40,618 bases of DNA, taken from contig JAFAUB010000053.1 of NCBI GenBank assembly GCA_019243635.1, positions 1-40,618 of the forward strand. The letters run 5' to 3'. The translations under genes were made by a program, and so were the position numbers. Below are positions 7,173-16,473 of this stretch, one piece after another (positions within the stretch are counted from its first letter, which is position 1; the number at the start of each line of letters is the position of its first letter). The notes beneath the pieces were generated by a model. That model worked only from the letters and a program-made list of their open reading frames with translations. It did not search any database and was not told where the DNA came from. Source of the DNA: Pseudonocardiales bacterium (lineage in GTDB: Bacteria; Actinomycetota; Actinomycetes; Mycobacteriales; Pseudonocardiaceae).

Positions 7173-10100
7173 TCAGCTCGTCGGCGATGGCTTCGCGGAT
7201 GGGTTGGATCTTGTCGAGGGCGCCGGCTTGGTGGCGGTGTCCAGCACATCCCGCAGTGCCGCGCGGGCCACGTCGGGCCCGAACCGCTGCGCGATCACGC
7301 CGGCCCCGGCCGAGGACAACGCGCACCACAGCGCGTCGTCCTCGAGCAACGTCACCACCCGGTCGGCGAACCCGGCGGCGTCGGCGGCCACCAGCACGTG
7401 CTGCCCGTCCACCAGCCCCATCCCCTCGACAGCCACCGGCGTGCCCACCGTGGGCAGGCCGGCGACCATGCTCTCGCCCACCTTCCCCTTCACGCCGGCC
7501 CCGAACCGCAGCGGCGCCACCGACAGCCGGCACCGCCGGTGCAGCGGCACCAGGTCGGCCACCCAGCCGTGCACCTCGACGGTCTCGTCGGCCAGCTCAA
7601 GCACATCGGGCGAGGGATTGCTGCCCACCACATGCAGCACCGTGTCCGGGCGGTGGCGGTGCACCAGCGGCAGCACCTCGCGGGCCATCCAGCGCGCCGC
7701 GTCCCGGTTGGGCAGGTGGTCGAAGCCACCGACGAACAACAACCCCGTGCGCCCCCCCGGCCCCGGTACCTCACCGGGCGGATGGTGCACATTGGACAGC
7801 ACCCGCACGTCCGCCTCCGGTAGCAGGCCGAGCAGCAGGCTCCGCTCGTGCTCGGAGACCACCAGGGTCAGGTCGACGGCCCGCACCAGCCCCAGCTCCA
7901 GCTCCCGCGACGCGGCCGCCCTGCCCGCCAGGGCCGTCGCGCTCTGCTCGTCGCCTGTCGCGGCGGCCAGCTCGGCCTGCCGTTGCAGGCGCAGGAAGTG
8001 CAGGTCCACCGTGTCATAGCCGACGAGGCAGCGCGGCGCGCGCATCCGCAGCTCCTCCAGCAGCGCCCATCCCGTCTGCGGTCGGGACAGCACCGCCAGG
8101 CGCAGCGCCGCGCCCGCCTCACGCAGGAAGGTGGCCTGCCCGGCCGCGTCGGGGATCACGGTGATCCCCTGGCGCTGCAGCTGCGCGGTGTAGGGCTGCG
8201 GCAGCGCGCCGTTGCCCGGGAAGAACACCACCCGCTGACCCAGCTCGACCAGCGCCAGCAGCAGCCGGTGCATGCGCATCGACCCGGAGTCCCGGTCTGG
8301 TGTGGGCACCTGGTGGTCGGCGACGAGGACCAGCCCGCCCCGGTGGCCGGCCGGCCCCCGCTGGCGCGCCACCCACACGTTGAGCTCGCTGGCGGCGGGT
8401 AGATGCTCGGCCAGGGCCGGCGCCCACTTGTCGACGAACAGCGCGCGGTTGATCTCCTGGTAGCGCTTGACGCCGGCGGTGCGGTCGGTGCCGTGCGAGA
8501 CGCCCTCGTGGTGCACCACCACCGCGCGCGGCTCGACGATGCTCCGGTGCCCGCTCGCCCGGATGGCGAAGGCCAGGTCGGTGTCCTCGTAGTAGGCGGG
8601 CGCGTACCGCTGGTCGAACCCACCGACGCGCTCGAACACCTCCCGGCGCACCAGGAGCGCCGCTCCGGAGCAGTAGTCGACATCGCGCCGCACCTGGAAC
8701 TGCGGCGCGGTGGCGTCCCCGTCGCGCCCGTAGTTCCAGCCCGACCCGTCGGCCCAGATGATGCCGCCGCTTTCCTGCAAGCGCCCGTCCGGGTACACCA
8801 GCATCGCGCCGACCAGGCCGATCTCGGGGTCCGACTCGGCCGCGTCGACCAGCGCGTCCAAGGCGCCGGGCCGCACCTCGGTGTCGTTGTTGAGGAACAG
8901 CAGGTAGTCCCCTCGGGCGTGACCGGCGCCGAGGTTGCATGCCCCGACGAACCCGACGTTGCGCTGGGTGCGCGCCAGCCGCACGCCTGGGCTGGCGCTG
9001 ACCAGCTCGGCGGTGCGATCCGGTGAGGCGTCGTCGACGACCACCACCTCGAACGGGACGCACGGACGGTGCCGCTCGATGCTGGCCAGGCAGGCTCGGG
9101 TGTACTCCCACTTGCCGTGCACCGGCACGACGACGCTGAGCAGCGGTGAGGAGCTGGTGCGCAGCCGCACCGGGCCGGGCGGTTGCGCCTCGGGAGCCGC
9201 GGCCGGCAGCCCGCGCCCCAGCGCGCGCTCGTAGAGGTCACGGCGCAGCGTCCCGCGCGGCGCCGCGCGCTCCACGGTGCCCCGGTAGCGGGAGATCAGC
9301 CGGTGCGCGGTGGCCGACTGCTCCGCGCGCGACACCAGCACCTGGCCTTCCAGCTCCAGGGCGCGGCGCTCGGCGTCGCCGGCGATCTCCTGTTGCCACG
9401 CCGCCGATGACTCCGCCCGCTGGGCCCGGCGCAGTGCCGCGGCCAGCTCGTCGCGCAGCCGGTGCATGTCGTCGACCAGCCGGTCGCGGCGCCGCGCGGC
9501 CTCGGCCTGGTCGGCGGCGGCCTGCCGCCGTTGGTCAGCCAGCTCGTCGCGGAGCCCGGCGGCCCGCTGCCGTTCCTGCGCCAGCGCCCGGTGCGCGTCG
9601 CGCACCAGGGTCAGGTCGGGGTCGACCAGTACGCTGAGCTCGGGCAGTTCCGGCAGTGCCGCATCCGAGGCGACACCGAGCAGGTAGGTGTGCGGCGACC
9701 CCCCCGTCACCCGCCATCCGCCCTCCGGTGCTCTGCGTAGCGACTGCGCGGTCCCCGCGCCTGTCCTCGAGCCGGTCGCCGCCGCGCCGGTGATGAGCGA
9801 CCCGACGGCGACGTTCTGCCGCAGGATGGCGACGTGGCGCAGCGAGCCCCCCAGCAGCGCCTGGAACTGCGGCTCGGTGAGCTCCCGGACGTGGAAGGGG
9901 TTGTCGTTGCCGTGCTCGTGGCTGTACACGTCCACGTCGGGTGTGCTGGTCAGAAACAGCCCGCCCGGCGCCAGTAGCCGGAGCACCACCGCGATCAGGG
10001 TGTCCTGCTCCTCGATGTGTTCCAGGGCCTCGAAGCAGGTGATGACCTCGAAGGGCTGCGCCCCGGCGAGCAGCCGGGGATCGGTCATCGACCCGACCGT

Positions 10101-10361
10101 GAAGCGCAGGTTGTCCCCGCGGTAGTGGGCCGCAGCGTGCTCCACCGTCAGCGGGTCGATGTCGACACCCACCACCTCGCGGGCCTGCGCGGCCAGCAGC
10201 GCGGGTCCGAAGCCCTCCCCGCAGCCGAGGTCCAGCACCCGCGCGCCGGTGCTGAAGTGGGCGGCCAGCGCGTACCGGTGGTAGTGCTCGTAGACCACCT
10301 GCAGATCCGGCGCCCACGGCACGCAACGTTCGCCGGTCCACTCGATGCGACGGCCCTGCAT
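7173..10361 (-). CDS. Methyltransferase-GT2-GT4 fusion, surface glycan synthesis
   Basis: This 1062-residue multidomain cytoplasmic enzyme has four parts. Residues 1-235 are a class I SAM methyltransferase (VLDLGCGEGFGPALL near 42-56, FEALEHIEE). Residues 240-345 are an Arg/Ala-rich coiled coil. Residues 405-650 are a GT2 glycosyltransferase (LSVVVPVHGKWEY, VVVDDAS, FLNNDTE carrying the metal-binding aspartate, and a YYEDTDL acid motif). Residues 680-1040 are a GT4-like glycosyltransferase (GLLFVGGFDHLPN, FGAGVKGKVGESM). Such fusions build or decorate polysaccharides or glycolipids. GGGGAG precedes the ATG at 10361. It is divergent from the SGNH gene, with a 71-bp shared upstream region, and co-directional with the PIMT-like gene. 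Its product is unknown. Confidence 0.88.
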   Translation of the reverse strand: MQGRRIEWTGERCVPWAPDLQVVYEHYHRYALAAHFSTGARVLDLGCGEGFGPALLAAQAREVVGVDIDPLTVEHAAAHYRGDNLRFTVGSMTDPRLLAGAQPFEVITCFEALEHIEEQDTLIAVVLRLLAPGGLFLTSTPDVDVYSHEHGNDNPFHVRELTEPQFQALLGGSLRHVAILRQNVAVGSLITGAAATGSRTGAGTAQSLRRAPEGGWRVTGGSPHTYLLGVASDAALPELPELSVLVDPDLTLVRDAHRALAQERQRAAGLRDELADQRRQAAADQAEAARRRDRLVDDMHRLRDELAAALRRAQRAESSAAWQQEIAGDAERRALELEGQVLVSRAEQSATAHRLISRYRGTVERAAPRGTLRRDLYERALGRGLPAAAPEAQPPGPVRLRTSSSPLLSVVVPVHGKWEYTRACLASIERHRPCVPFEVVVVDDASPDRTAELVSASPGVRLARTQRNVGFVGACNLGAGHARGDYLLFLNNDTEVRPGALDALVDAAESDPEIGLVGAMLVYPDGRLQESGGIIWADGSGWNYGRDGDATAPQFQVRRDVDYCSGAALLVRREVFERVGGFDQRYAPAYYEDTDLAFAIRASGHRSIVEPRAVVVHHEGVSHGTDRTAGVKRYQEINRALFVDKWAPALAEHLPAASELNVWVARQRGPAGHRGGLVLVADHQVPTPDRDSGSMRMHRLLLALVELGQRVVFFPGNGALPQPYTAQLQRQGITVIPDAAGQATFLREAGAALRLAVLSRPQTGWALLEELRMRAPRCLVGYDTVDLHFLRLQRQAELAAATGDEQSATALAGRAAASRELELGLVRAVDLTLVVSEHERSLLLGLLPEADVRVLSNVHHPPGEVPGPGGRTGLLFVGGFDHLPNRDAARWMAREVLPLVHRHRPDTVLHVVGSNPSPDVLELADETVEVHGWVADLVPLHRRCRLSVAPLRFGAGVKGKVGESMVAGLPTVGTPVAVEGMGLVDGQHVLVAADAAGFADRVVTLLEDDALWCALSSAGAGVIAQRFGPDVARAALRDVLDTATKPAPSTRSNPSAKPSPTS

Positions 10362-10432
10362 TGGAGTTCTCCCCCCGTCCGGCGGGTCAGCCGGTGCAGG
10401 ATAGGCGAGCGCGTCGAGCTACCGTGCGCGCC

Positions 10433-11734
10433 ATGTCGGTGACCGACCGCAGCCACCTCGACGTGGGCCTGATAGCCGGCTCAGCCGGCGGTGGTCCGAC
10501 TGCCGGCTCAGCCGGCGGTCCGGTGCGCCGCGCACGGCACCGCGGTCGCCGGCTCACCGCGCTGGCCTGCGCGGGTCTGTTCTTCTTCGGGCCGACCATC
10601 GCCCACAGCCTCGGCGCCCACGCCGCCCGGTTCGAGAACCGGGCGCTGACCACGTTCGGCGACCCGCGCGACGGTTGGGCCTGGCTCACCGGACTGCCCG
10701 CCTGGGCGGCGGACAACCTGCCGTGGAGGGACAGCGCGGTGTGGGCGACCGAGGCGCTCAGCAGAGGTGTCTTCGGCGAGCCGGCCGCGCTGTCCGCTCC
10801 ACCGCCGGAGCCGGCGGTGGAGCCCGTCCTCGCGCCGGCCCTGCGACCCACGATCGCCGCCTTCCCTTCGGTGATCGAGGGCCGCGAGGGCTGGCTCTAT
10901 CTCGGCGCGGATGTCAGTGGCGCGTGCGTGCCGTCCCGCTCGCTGACCGACACGATGATCTCGTTGCGCCGGCTGCGCACCGCGGTGGAAGCCTCCGGTC
11001 GGCGGTTCGTGCTGCTGGTGGCCCCCGACAAGACGACCATGGTGCCCGAGCAGCTGCCCGCCGACTACCTGGGACGGGACTGCGCATCGCGGGCCAGGAG
11101 TGAGTTCTGGCGCCGGGTGGTCACCGAGGCCGGCGCAATCGACCTGCGGCCGGCGCTCGCCGACATAGCCCGGCGCAAGGGCTCCCCGGTGTACTACCCG
11201 GCCGACACCCACTGGAGCCAGGAAGGGGGAGTGGCGATGACCTACGCGCTGGGCGAGCTGGTGCAACCCGGCATCACCCGGACCTGGCAGGTGGCCCCGG
11301 CCGGCCCGACTCTGTGGCCCGACGACATCAGCCCGCTGATCGGTCGCGGCGGCGAGCACGTGATCTCGACGTACTCGCTGGCACCGGCCGGACCGGCGGA
11401 CCGCACCCGCTCGGTCGCCAGTGACTTCCGGGTCCCGCTGCGCCTGGTCTCCGTGCCCGCCGCGGGCACCGTCAACCAGCCCGTCCGCATGATCGGCGAC
11501 TCGTTCACCCAGTTCGCCAGCCGCTACCTGGCCGCGACCTTCACCGACATCACCATCGTCCATCCCGAGACCGTCGGCGCAGCCCCCCGCTCGGCCGGGG
11601 AACTGCTCGCCGGCGGGAAGGTCGTGGTGTTGGAGGTGGCCGAGCGCAACCTGCTCAGCGGCACATCACCGATCCTGCTCCAACCCGTGATCGTCGAGAT
11701 CGCCCGCCGGCTGTCCGCGCACCCGGCGCGCTGA
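10433..11734 (+). CDS. AlgJ/AlgX-like SGNH acyltransferase/esterase
   Basis: This protein has 433 residues from the ATG at 10433. An earlier TTG start at 10361 would overlap the divergent gene's start codon and lacks family sequence. An N-terminal basic segment and one membrane helix (about residues 39-60) precede an extracytoplasmic SGNH-like domain. Its marks are EGREGWLYLG, FVLLVAPDKTTMVPEQLP, the catalytic pair YPADTHWSQEGG, and MIGDSFTQF with the nucleophilic Ser. These are the AlgJ/AlgX signature residues. It likely takes acyl groups delivered by an MBOAT partner, such as the protein at 432-1865, and places them on a glycan. It lies beside the glycosyltransferase fusion, which supports that role. 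Confidence 0.82.
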   Translation: MSVTDRSHLDVGLIAGSAGGGPTAGSAGGPVRRARHRGRRLTALACAGLFFFGPTIAHSLGAHAARFENRALTTFGDPRDGWAWLTGLPAWAADNLPWRDSAVWATEALSRGVFGEPAALSAPPPEPAVEPVLAPALRPTIAAFPSVIEGREGWLYLGADVSGACVPSRSLTDTMISLRRLRTAVEASGRRFVLLVAPDKTTMVPEQLPADYLGRDCASRARSEFWRRVVTEAGAIDLRPALADIARRKGSPVYYPADTHWSQEGGVAMTYALGELVQPGITRTWQVAPAGPTLWPDDISPLIGRGGEHVISTYSLAPAGPADRTRSVASDFRVPLRLVSVPAAGTVNQPVRMIGDSFTQFASRYLAATFTDITIVHPETVGAAPRSAGELLAGGKVVVLEVAERNLLSGTSPILLQPVIVEIARRLSAHPAR

Positions 11735-12546
11735 CTGCCCGGCGCGCCCGCTGAGCGCAGCGCCGCAGGGAGGGTCTCATGGATGCTGGTGCACCGTCCC
11801 GTGCTCACCGGACCGGCCGAGCCGCGTGAGCGGCGCGCGGCCCGTACGCGGGGCGTAGCAGCGGCAGCAGCCTACGTCTGGTGACGATCGCGAATAGGGG
11901 GCTTCCTGGCCAGGCAGGAAACAAACGCCGGACCACTATGCGTCTGCGGCTCACCGGGCCTGCGCGGCCACCTCGTCGTGCCCGGCGCACGCCGTCGTGG
12001 CCGCCACCACAGCCGACAGAAACCCGAGCTCGTAGCGCAAGCCCCGCCTCGACCGCTGATCAACTACCTGGTTCACGCGCTCGGCGAGCGCGCGGCATCC
12101 GGCATGAACAGCCCTGAGATCCCCACCCGCGTCCCCACCGACAGGCTCGGCGCGGTTCTCGGTGATGAACCGCGGGCCGGACAAGGCACGATGGCTACAC
12201 GGCACGGTCTTTCGAGGCAATCAGTGGCATAGGAACCTCGGTCATCTTCAGGGGTTGTGTCTAGCCTGTTAAGACACTCGATCCGGCGTGTCACCTCAAC
12301 CTCCCCAGCACCCGAACCCGCTTTATGCGGTCATTTCTCGAACTGATGGAACCCTGGGGAAACCTCGCCCATGGTTCGGTTGACAAGGCAGTCTTACGCC
12401 TGGCTTCGGGGTGGCTCACCGGAGGTCCATGCCGCCGCCGATGCCGGCTGGTGGGCCCGTACCCCGGTCGGGATTGCGGTAAAATTGCGGTGTCGGGCTA
12501 GTTTGTCGACAGCCGGAGGGGCGTCGAAGCACGGGAGGTGGCATAA
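11735..12546. other. Scarred intergenic stretch (812 bp)
   Basis: No intact gene is visible. The only recognisable content is a degraded transposase N-terminus (11951-12220). TTGACA at 12378-12383 and TAAAAT near 12480 are promoter-like, but no well-spaced pair is formed. The serine hydrolase that follows has a lower GC bias, consistent with an acquired segment. Confidence 0.4.
11951..12220 (-). pseudogene. Transposase N-terminal remnant, possibly ISAs1 family
   Basis: The minus frame contains LAERVNQVVDQRSRRGLRYE, then LGFLSAVVAATTACAGHDEVAAQA. This resembles the start of ISAs1-type transposases: a DPR-RRGVRY block followed by a hydrophobic Ala-rich helix and an AIGEWA-like segment. The rest of the transposase, including any DDE residues, is missing and no terminal repeats were found. 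It is probably an old IS relic. The family call rests on a short match. Confidence 0.4.
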
Positions 12547-14109
12547 GTGGACTTCACCGATCCGCGGTGTGAATCTTTTTTAGAATCCGCCCTGGCTGAC
12601 TATGTGCCGCACGTCCTGGAAGCGACCGGAACTCCTGGGGTCACCATCGCGATCGCAGGTCGCCAGGGTGTTGTCTACAGCAGGGGCTACGGCTACGCGA
12701 ATCTGGCCGACGGCACGTCCATGACACCGTACGATGTCCTGCCTGTCGGTTCGGTCTCAAAGTGGTTTGTCGCGATTGCCGTCCTCCAACTCGCGGAGAG
12801 GGGGTTGCTTGATCTGTACGCTCCCATCGTGCGGTACATCGCAGACTTCCCGGTCAGCAACCCGCTTGGCGCGCGCGCGGTCACGGTGTATGATCTCTTA
12901 GTCCATAGCAGTGGGTTGCGCACGGACACGCCGAGCGCGGGACTGACCCGTTCCGGGGACCTGGCCGATCACCTCTCGTCCGTCCTCGGTCAAACGCAAG
13001 GACGCGAGTACGGTGGGATCGGCGCGCTATGGACCGCGAGGGTGGGAGAGAGGGTTCAGTACTCGAACCTGGGTTGGGACATTTTAGGTCACCTGGTCGC
13101 AACGGTTAACCCTGACGGCTGCTCGTACAGCCAGTACGTGGCTAATACGATCCTCGAGCCACTCGGCATGACGTCGAGCTGTATTCCGGACCCGAACTCG
13201 GAAAACCTTGGACCTCGGCTGGGCGACCGTTGCGCTACGGGGTACGCGCGCTTTGGGTCGCTCGTCTTCCCCTCGCCGGCCATCCACTTGGCAGCACATC
13301 CGGGCGCAGGGATGCTGAGCACCGCTGAGGACCTGGCACAGTGGTTGACGGCTGCGCTGAATGGCGGACGGGGACGCGCTGGTCCTATCCTCGCGTCTCG
13401 CTCTATGCGCCAGATGTTGACGCCCCATGTCTCCAGGAAACTGCCAGGTGACTCGGACGTCCTGGTATGTGGTCTGGGTGTTCAGCTGCACAACCTAGGG
13501 CGTCCCGACTGGTCCTACGGTCACAGTGGCGCGCGTTTCTACGGGTGGTGGACAGAGTGCCGTGCGTATCCGCGACTCGGGTTCGCCGTAGCCGTGGGGT
13601 GCAACGTCTGGGACCTGACGCGGTTCGTCAACCCGAGAGAGCGAATCGCACCGGGCTTGATTACGGATTTTGTCGCACGTCTAGCATCTACACCGAGGCC
13701 GACCACGCGAAAACCGGCAGGTACCCGCGCATGGCGCGTGTCCTATGCGATGGGCCTACTGCTGGTCGACCGAGTACGCGGAGTCCTCGGTATCGAAGAG
13801 GCGCTCACCCCCGCTGCCATCAAGACCATGACGGACGGCGCACGTCACGTTCCCGGCTGGAAAGAAACCGAATGGGACCCGCGCGGGTTCGCTGCGGGTA
13901 TCGAGGCCGGTAATGACGGTGTGCTATCCGCCGCCGAGTTCCGGGCCTTTATTGACTCCGACGCTTGCTGTGTGAGCCGAGACGACCTGGACCTATACGA
14001 GCTTGAAGCTGGTGGCAGTCGCGCACTGTTTCCAGCGCCTATGGAGTTCTTTGTGGACCGCGTAGAGGAGGATCTCGCCCAATATGGGCATCTTGACGAG
14101 ATCACCTAG
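12547..14109 (+). CDS. Serine hydrolase, beta-lactamase/class C PBP fold
   Basis: This 520-residue serine beta-lactamase-family hydrolase has the catalytic Ser69-x-x-Lys72 (GSVSK), Tyr172-Ser-Asn174 (VQYSNLG), the LLVHSSGL block and an HSG motif (YGHSGARFYG). Relatives include esterases, D-aminopeptidases and LACTB-like peptidases; the substrate is unknown. No signal peptide is visible, so it is probably cytoplasmic. About 130 C-terminal residues follow the fold, and GNDGVLSAAEF there resembles a weak EF-hand. The GTG start has GGGAGG eight bases upstream. Odd features are three TTA codons (12580, 12898, 13084) and visibly more A/T in third positions than neighbours, suggesting horizontal origin or bldA control. 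Confidence 0.85.
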   Translation: MDFTDPRCESFLESALADYVPHVLEATGTPGVTIAIAGRQGVVYSRGYGYANLADGTSMTPYDVLPVGSVSKWFVAIAVLQLAERGLLDLYAPIVRYIADFPVSNPLGARAVTVYDLLVHSSGLRTDTPSAGLTRSGDLADHLSSVLGQTQGREYGGIGALWTARVGERVQYSNLGWDILGHLVATVNPDGCSYSQYVANTILEPLGMTSSCIPDPNSENLGPRLGDRCATGYARFGSLVFPSPAIHLAAHPGAGMLSTAEDLAQWLTAALNGGRGRAGPILASRSMRQMLTPHVSRKLPGDSDVLVCGLGVQLHNLGRPDWSYGHSGARFYGWWTECRAYPRLGFAVAVGCNVWDLTRFVNPRERIAPGLITDFVARLASTPRPTTRKPAGTRAWRVSYAMGLLLVDRVRGVLGIEEALTPAAIKTMTDGARHVPGWKETEWDPRGFAAGIEAGNDGVLSAAEFRAFIDSDACCVSRDDLDLYELEAGGSRALFPAPMEFFVDRVEEDLAQYGHLDEIT

Positions 14110-14302
14110 TTTCACCTATCCGTGTGTCGGCAGGCGATCAGCGCGACCAATCGAGCTGCCCGACCCGGGATCGGGCGGTAAACGCTGTGTTCGCCTCGTG
14201 GGCTCGACTGGTGTCGTGGCGAGACGAGATGACCAACCGCTTCGCCACGCCACCGTCAGCGCTATTGATGATCTCGTGTATGGGGGCCGGTGAGGCGGGT
14301 GG

Positions 14303-15046
14303 TCAGGTGAGGCCTCCAGTTGCATAGATGATCTGGCCGGTGAGCCAGCGACCGTCGTGACCGGCTAGCAACGCCACGACGTCAGCGATGTCATCGGGCT
14401 GGCCGAGGCGGCCCAAAGGTGTCAGCCTGGCGATTCGCTCAAGGGTGGCCTCGGGGTTGTAGTGTCGTAGCAGCTCGGTATCGGTCGCGCCGGGACAGAC
14501 GACGTTGACGGTGATGCCTCGGCCGCCGAGTTCAATCGCCGCAACCTTGGTGAGCTGTTCGACCACGCCCTTGCTGGCCACATAAGGTGCGCTGTTCGGG
14601 CCGGGTCGGGTGGTCATGAGGGTCGAGATGTTGATAATCCTTCCGTTGTCCCGCATGCTGCGGGCAGCGTGGCGCATGGTGAGGAAGGCCGATTTCGCGT
14701 TGACGGTCATGACCGCGTCGTATAGCTCTTCGCTGGTGTCGGCGATTGCAGTGTGGGCAAAGTCCAAGACGGCATTGTTGACCAGGATGTCGAAGCCGTC
14801 CAGGTGTCGGTCGGCGCAGGCCATCAGCTCGTCGACCGCCCCCGAGTCGGCGAGATCGATCTGAGCAGCGCGGGCGTGACCTCCCGCGTCCCGTACCACC
14901 TGCTCGACCTCCGCTGCCTGATCAGCGCTCCGCGCGAAGTTGAACACCACTGCGGCCCCGTCGGCCGCCAACCGCTGCACAATCGCGCGACCGATACCTC
15001 TCGACCCGCCGGTGACCACTGCGCCCTTGCCGTCCAACACACCCAT
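14303..15046 (-). CDS. Short-chain dehydrogenase/reductase (FabG-like)
   Basis: This 247-residue NAD(P)-dependent SDR has the nucleotide-binding TGGSRGIG (12-19), NNA at 90-92 and the catalytic set Asn115, Ser141, Tyr155 and Lys159 (YVASK), all in the expected places. The arginine after Ser15 and the phenylalanine-alanine-arginine segment after the second strand (FNFARS) suggest NADP preference. Length is typical. It lies alone between the serine hydrolase and the intron remnant, outside the type II operon. A role as a polyketide ketoreductase is possible but not supported by operon structure. Confidence 0.85.
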   Translation of the reverse strand: MGVLDGKGAVVTGGSRGIGRAIVQRLAADGAAVVFNFARSADQAAEVEQVVRDAGGHARAAQIDLADSGAVDELMACADRHLDGFDILVNNAVLDFAHTAIADTSEELYDAVMTVNAKSAFLTMRHAARSMRDNGRIINISTLMTTRPGPNSAPYVASKGVVEQLTKVAAIELGGRGITVNVVCPGATDTELLRHYNPEATLERIARLTPLGRLGQPDDIADVVALLAGHDGRWLTGQIIYATGGLT

Positions 15047-15562
15047 CTCGGTCTTGGCTCCCAGCTCTTCGGCTCAAACGGTCGCAGCGACAGGCGGTTA
15101 TTCTAGCAGATTTTCGAAAAGCCATGCACTGGCGGGATCACCTACAGGGCGCGAGCCCCAGGGTGACGGAGTGCCCCCGGTAGCCGCGGGAGTAGCGACT
15201 CGCCAAGGGTTCCGGGAGAGCCGGGAGCGGGGCGGAGGGGCAGAGGTGATCGTGATGGCCAGGCGGGGAAGGCTGCGTAATGCAGGAGACTGAAACCGTC
15301 CTGAGCGTCATCCGGGACCTACCACCCGAAGATTATCACTGGAGAGTCCGTTGCGGGGAAACCCGTTCGGTGGGTTCGGGAGGGGGCAGAAGGTGGTAGG
15401 CTTGAGCTCGTGCCGGCGGAGCCCTTTCCGGTCGTCGATGGGCGTGGTGACGTTTTGTGCATGGAGCGGTAGATCCTGTGGCCACCCTGACTCGTGCTAC
15501 GTTTGACGCTCCGCTCGTCGTTTTCTGGCGCCCTTCACCGTCAACGCTACAGAGGGGAAACC
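15047..15562. other. Non-coding stretch around the intron remnant
   Basis: Apart from the group II intron remnant (15166-15400), nothing coding is seen. 15401-15562 should hold the promoter of the methyltransferase at 15563. No clear -35/-10 pair was identified there. Confidence 0.4.
15166..15400 (+). mobile_element. ORF-less group II intron remnant
   Basis: At 15280 a frame begins MQETETVLSVIRD, resembling the start of actinobacterial group II intron reverse transcriptases. After about thirteen codons it jumps to 3'-end intron sequence. A 34-nt segment (15344-15377) folds like domain V: GAGTCCG pairs with CGGTGGGTTC (with wobbles), and GCGGG and CCCGT close a GAAA tetraloop. Domain VI-like purine-rich sequence follows. 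A 5' boundary near 15166 (GTGCCC) is a guess. The whole reverse transcriptase body is missing, so this copy could move only with help from another copy, if it still splices at all. Confidence 0.5.
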
Positions 15563-16402
15563 ATGTCGCAGAAGAGATCCGCTCTCACGCCCGTGCCCGA
15601 CGAGGTCGGTCATCATTATGATCGTTTCGCTCTGAGTGCGGCGACGAAGCCGGGCGACAACCTGCACGTCGGCTACTGGGATGACCCCGAAAGCGAGGTG
15701 TCTCCCGACGAAGCGGCTGACCGGCTGACCGATGTGATGGCCGAGAAGTTGAAGATCGGAGCCGGAAGCCGCGTACTCGATGTCGGTTGCGGGGTCGGCG
15801 GACCTGGTGTGCGGATAGCCCGACTCACCGGCGCCCGGGTGACCGGTATCTCGGTAAGCCAGGAGCAGGTCAGGCTTGCCAACTCCCTCGCGGAGTCGGC
15901 GGGGCTCGCCGAACAGGTGTTGTTCCAGCGGGCGAATGCGATGGAGCTGCCGTTTCCGGCGCAGTCCTTCGACGCTGCCATCGCCCTCGAGTCAATTCCG
16001 CACATGCCGGACCGTGGGCAGGTGCTCGCGCAGGTCTGCCGGTCACTCCGGCCGGGGGGACGGCTGGTCCTGACCGACTTGTTCGAGCGTGCACCGATCC
16101 CCGCCGCGAAGCGGCCTACGGTGGACGGGTTTCACGACTACTTCATGTCGACCATGGTGCAGGCCGAGGACTATCCACCGTTGCTCCGGCAGGCGGGGCT
16201 GTGGTTCGAGGAGATCTCGGACATCAGCGAGCAGACTCTGCGCAAGAGCTTCATCTGGCTGTCGGCGCGAATGAGCCGAGCGCAGCCGGGCCTTGCGGCT
16301 ATGTTCGGTGACGAGATGACTGGCCGGTTCGATGCAGCGGATATGGTCGATGTCCCGGAATTCGGTTACCTCATGGTCGTGGCCAAGCGCCCGGAAGAAT
16401 AA
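15563..16402 (+). CDS. Class I SAM-dependent methyltransferase
   Basis: This 279-residue small-molecule methyltransferase is of the sterol/tocopherol-MT-like type often found in antibiotic clusters. The N-terminal segment DEVGHHYDRF with HVGYWDD leads to motif I VLDVGCGVGGPG and post-I GARVTGISVS. ALESIPHMPDR and LRPGGRLVLTD follow in the expected order. The ATG at 15563 is preceded by GAGGGG, which rules out a longer frame beginning at 15494. It converges on the type II operon and lies just outside the left direct repeat (16418). It could tailor the aromatic product or the ansamycin (rifamycin 27-O-methyltransferase belongs to a similar class). The substrate is not determined. Confidence 0.85.
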   Translation: MSQKRSALTPVPDEVGHHYDRFALSAATKPGDNLHVGYWDDPESEVSPDEAADRLTDVMAEKLKIGAGSRVLDVGCGVGGPGVRIARLTGARVTGISVSQEQVRLANSLAESAGLAEQVLFQRANAMELPFPAQSFDAAIALESIPHMPDRGQVLAQVCRSLRPGGRLVLTDLFERAPIPAAKRPTVDGFHDYFMSTMVQAEDYPPLLRQAGLWFEEISDISEQTLRKSFIWLSARMSRAQPGLAAMFGDEMTGRFDAADMVDVPEFGYLMVVAKRPEE

Positions 16403-16417
16403 GTCCCCTACTGGTGG

Positions 16418-16456
16418 TCAAGCTACGGCTACAGCAACAGTGAGGCTACCGAAACG
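16418..16456 (+). repeat. Left copy of the direct repeat flanking the type II locus
   Basis: TCAAGC-T-ACGGCTAC, eight bases, then TGAGGCTACCGAAACG. The same pattern recurs at 30597-30634 in the same orientation: one mismatch in the first block, the 16-bp block identical. It sits between the convergent methyltransferase (ends 16402) and the last gene of the operon (ends 16474). Confidence 0.65.
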
Positions 16457-16473
16457 ACATACGCACTCGGCGG

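Noticed and set aside
6962..8164. Long plus-strand open frame opposite the glycosyltransferase fusion
   Set aside because: It is Pro/Arg/Ala-rich nonsense mirroring the high-GC codon structure of the minus-strand gene, with no domain and no ribosome site.
14157..14175. Short hairpin (GCCCGA/TCGGGC) after the serine hydrolase
   Set aside because: Only six base pairs in GC-rich DNA; too weak to call a terminator.
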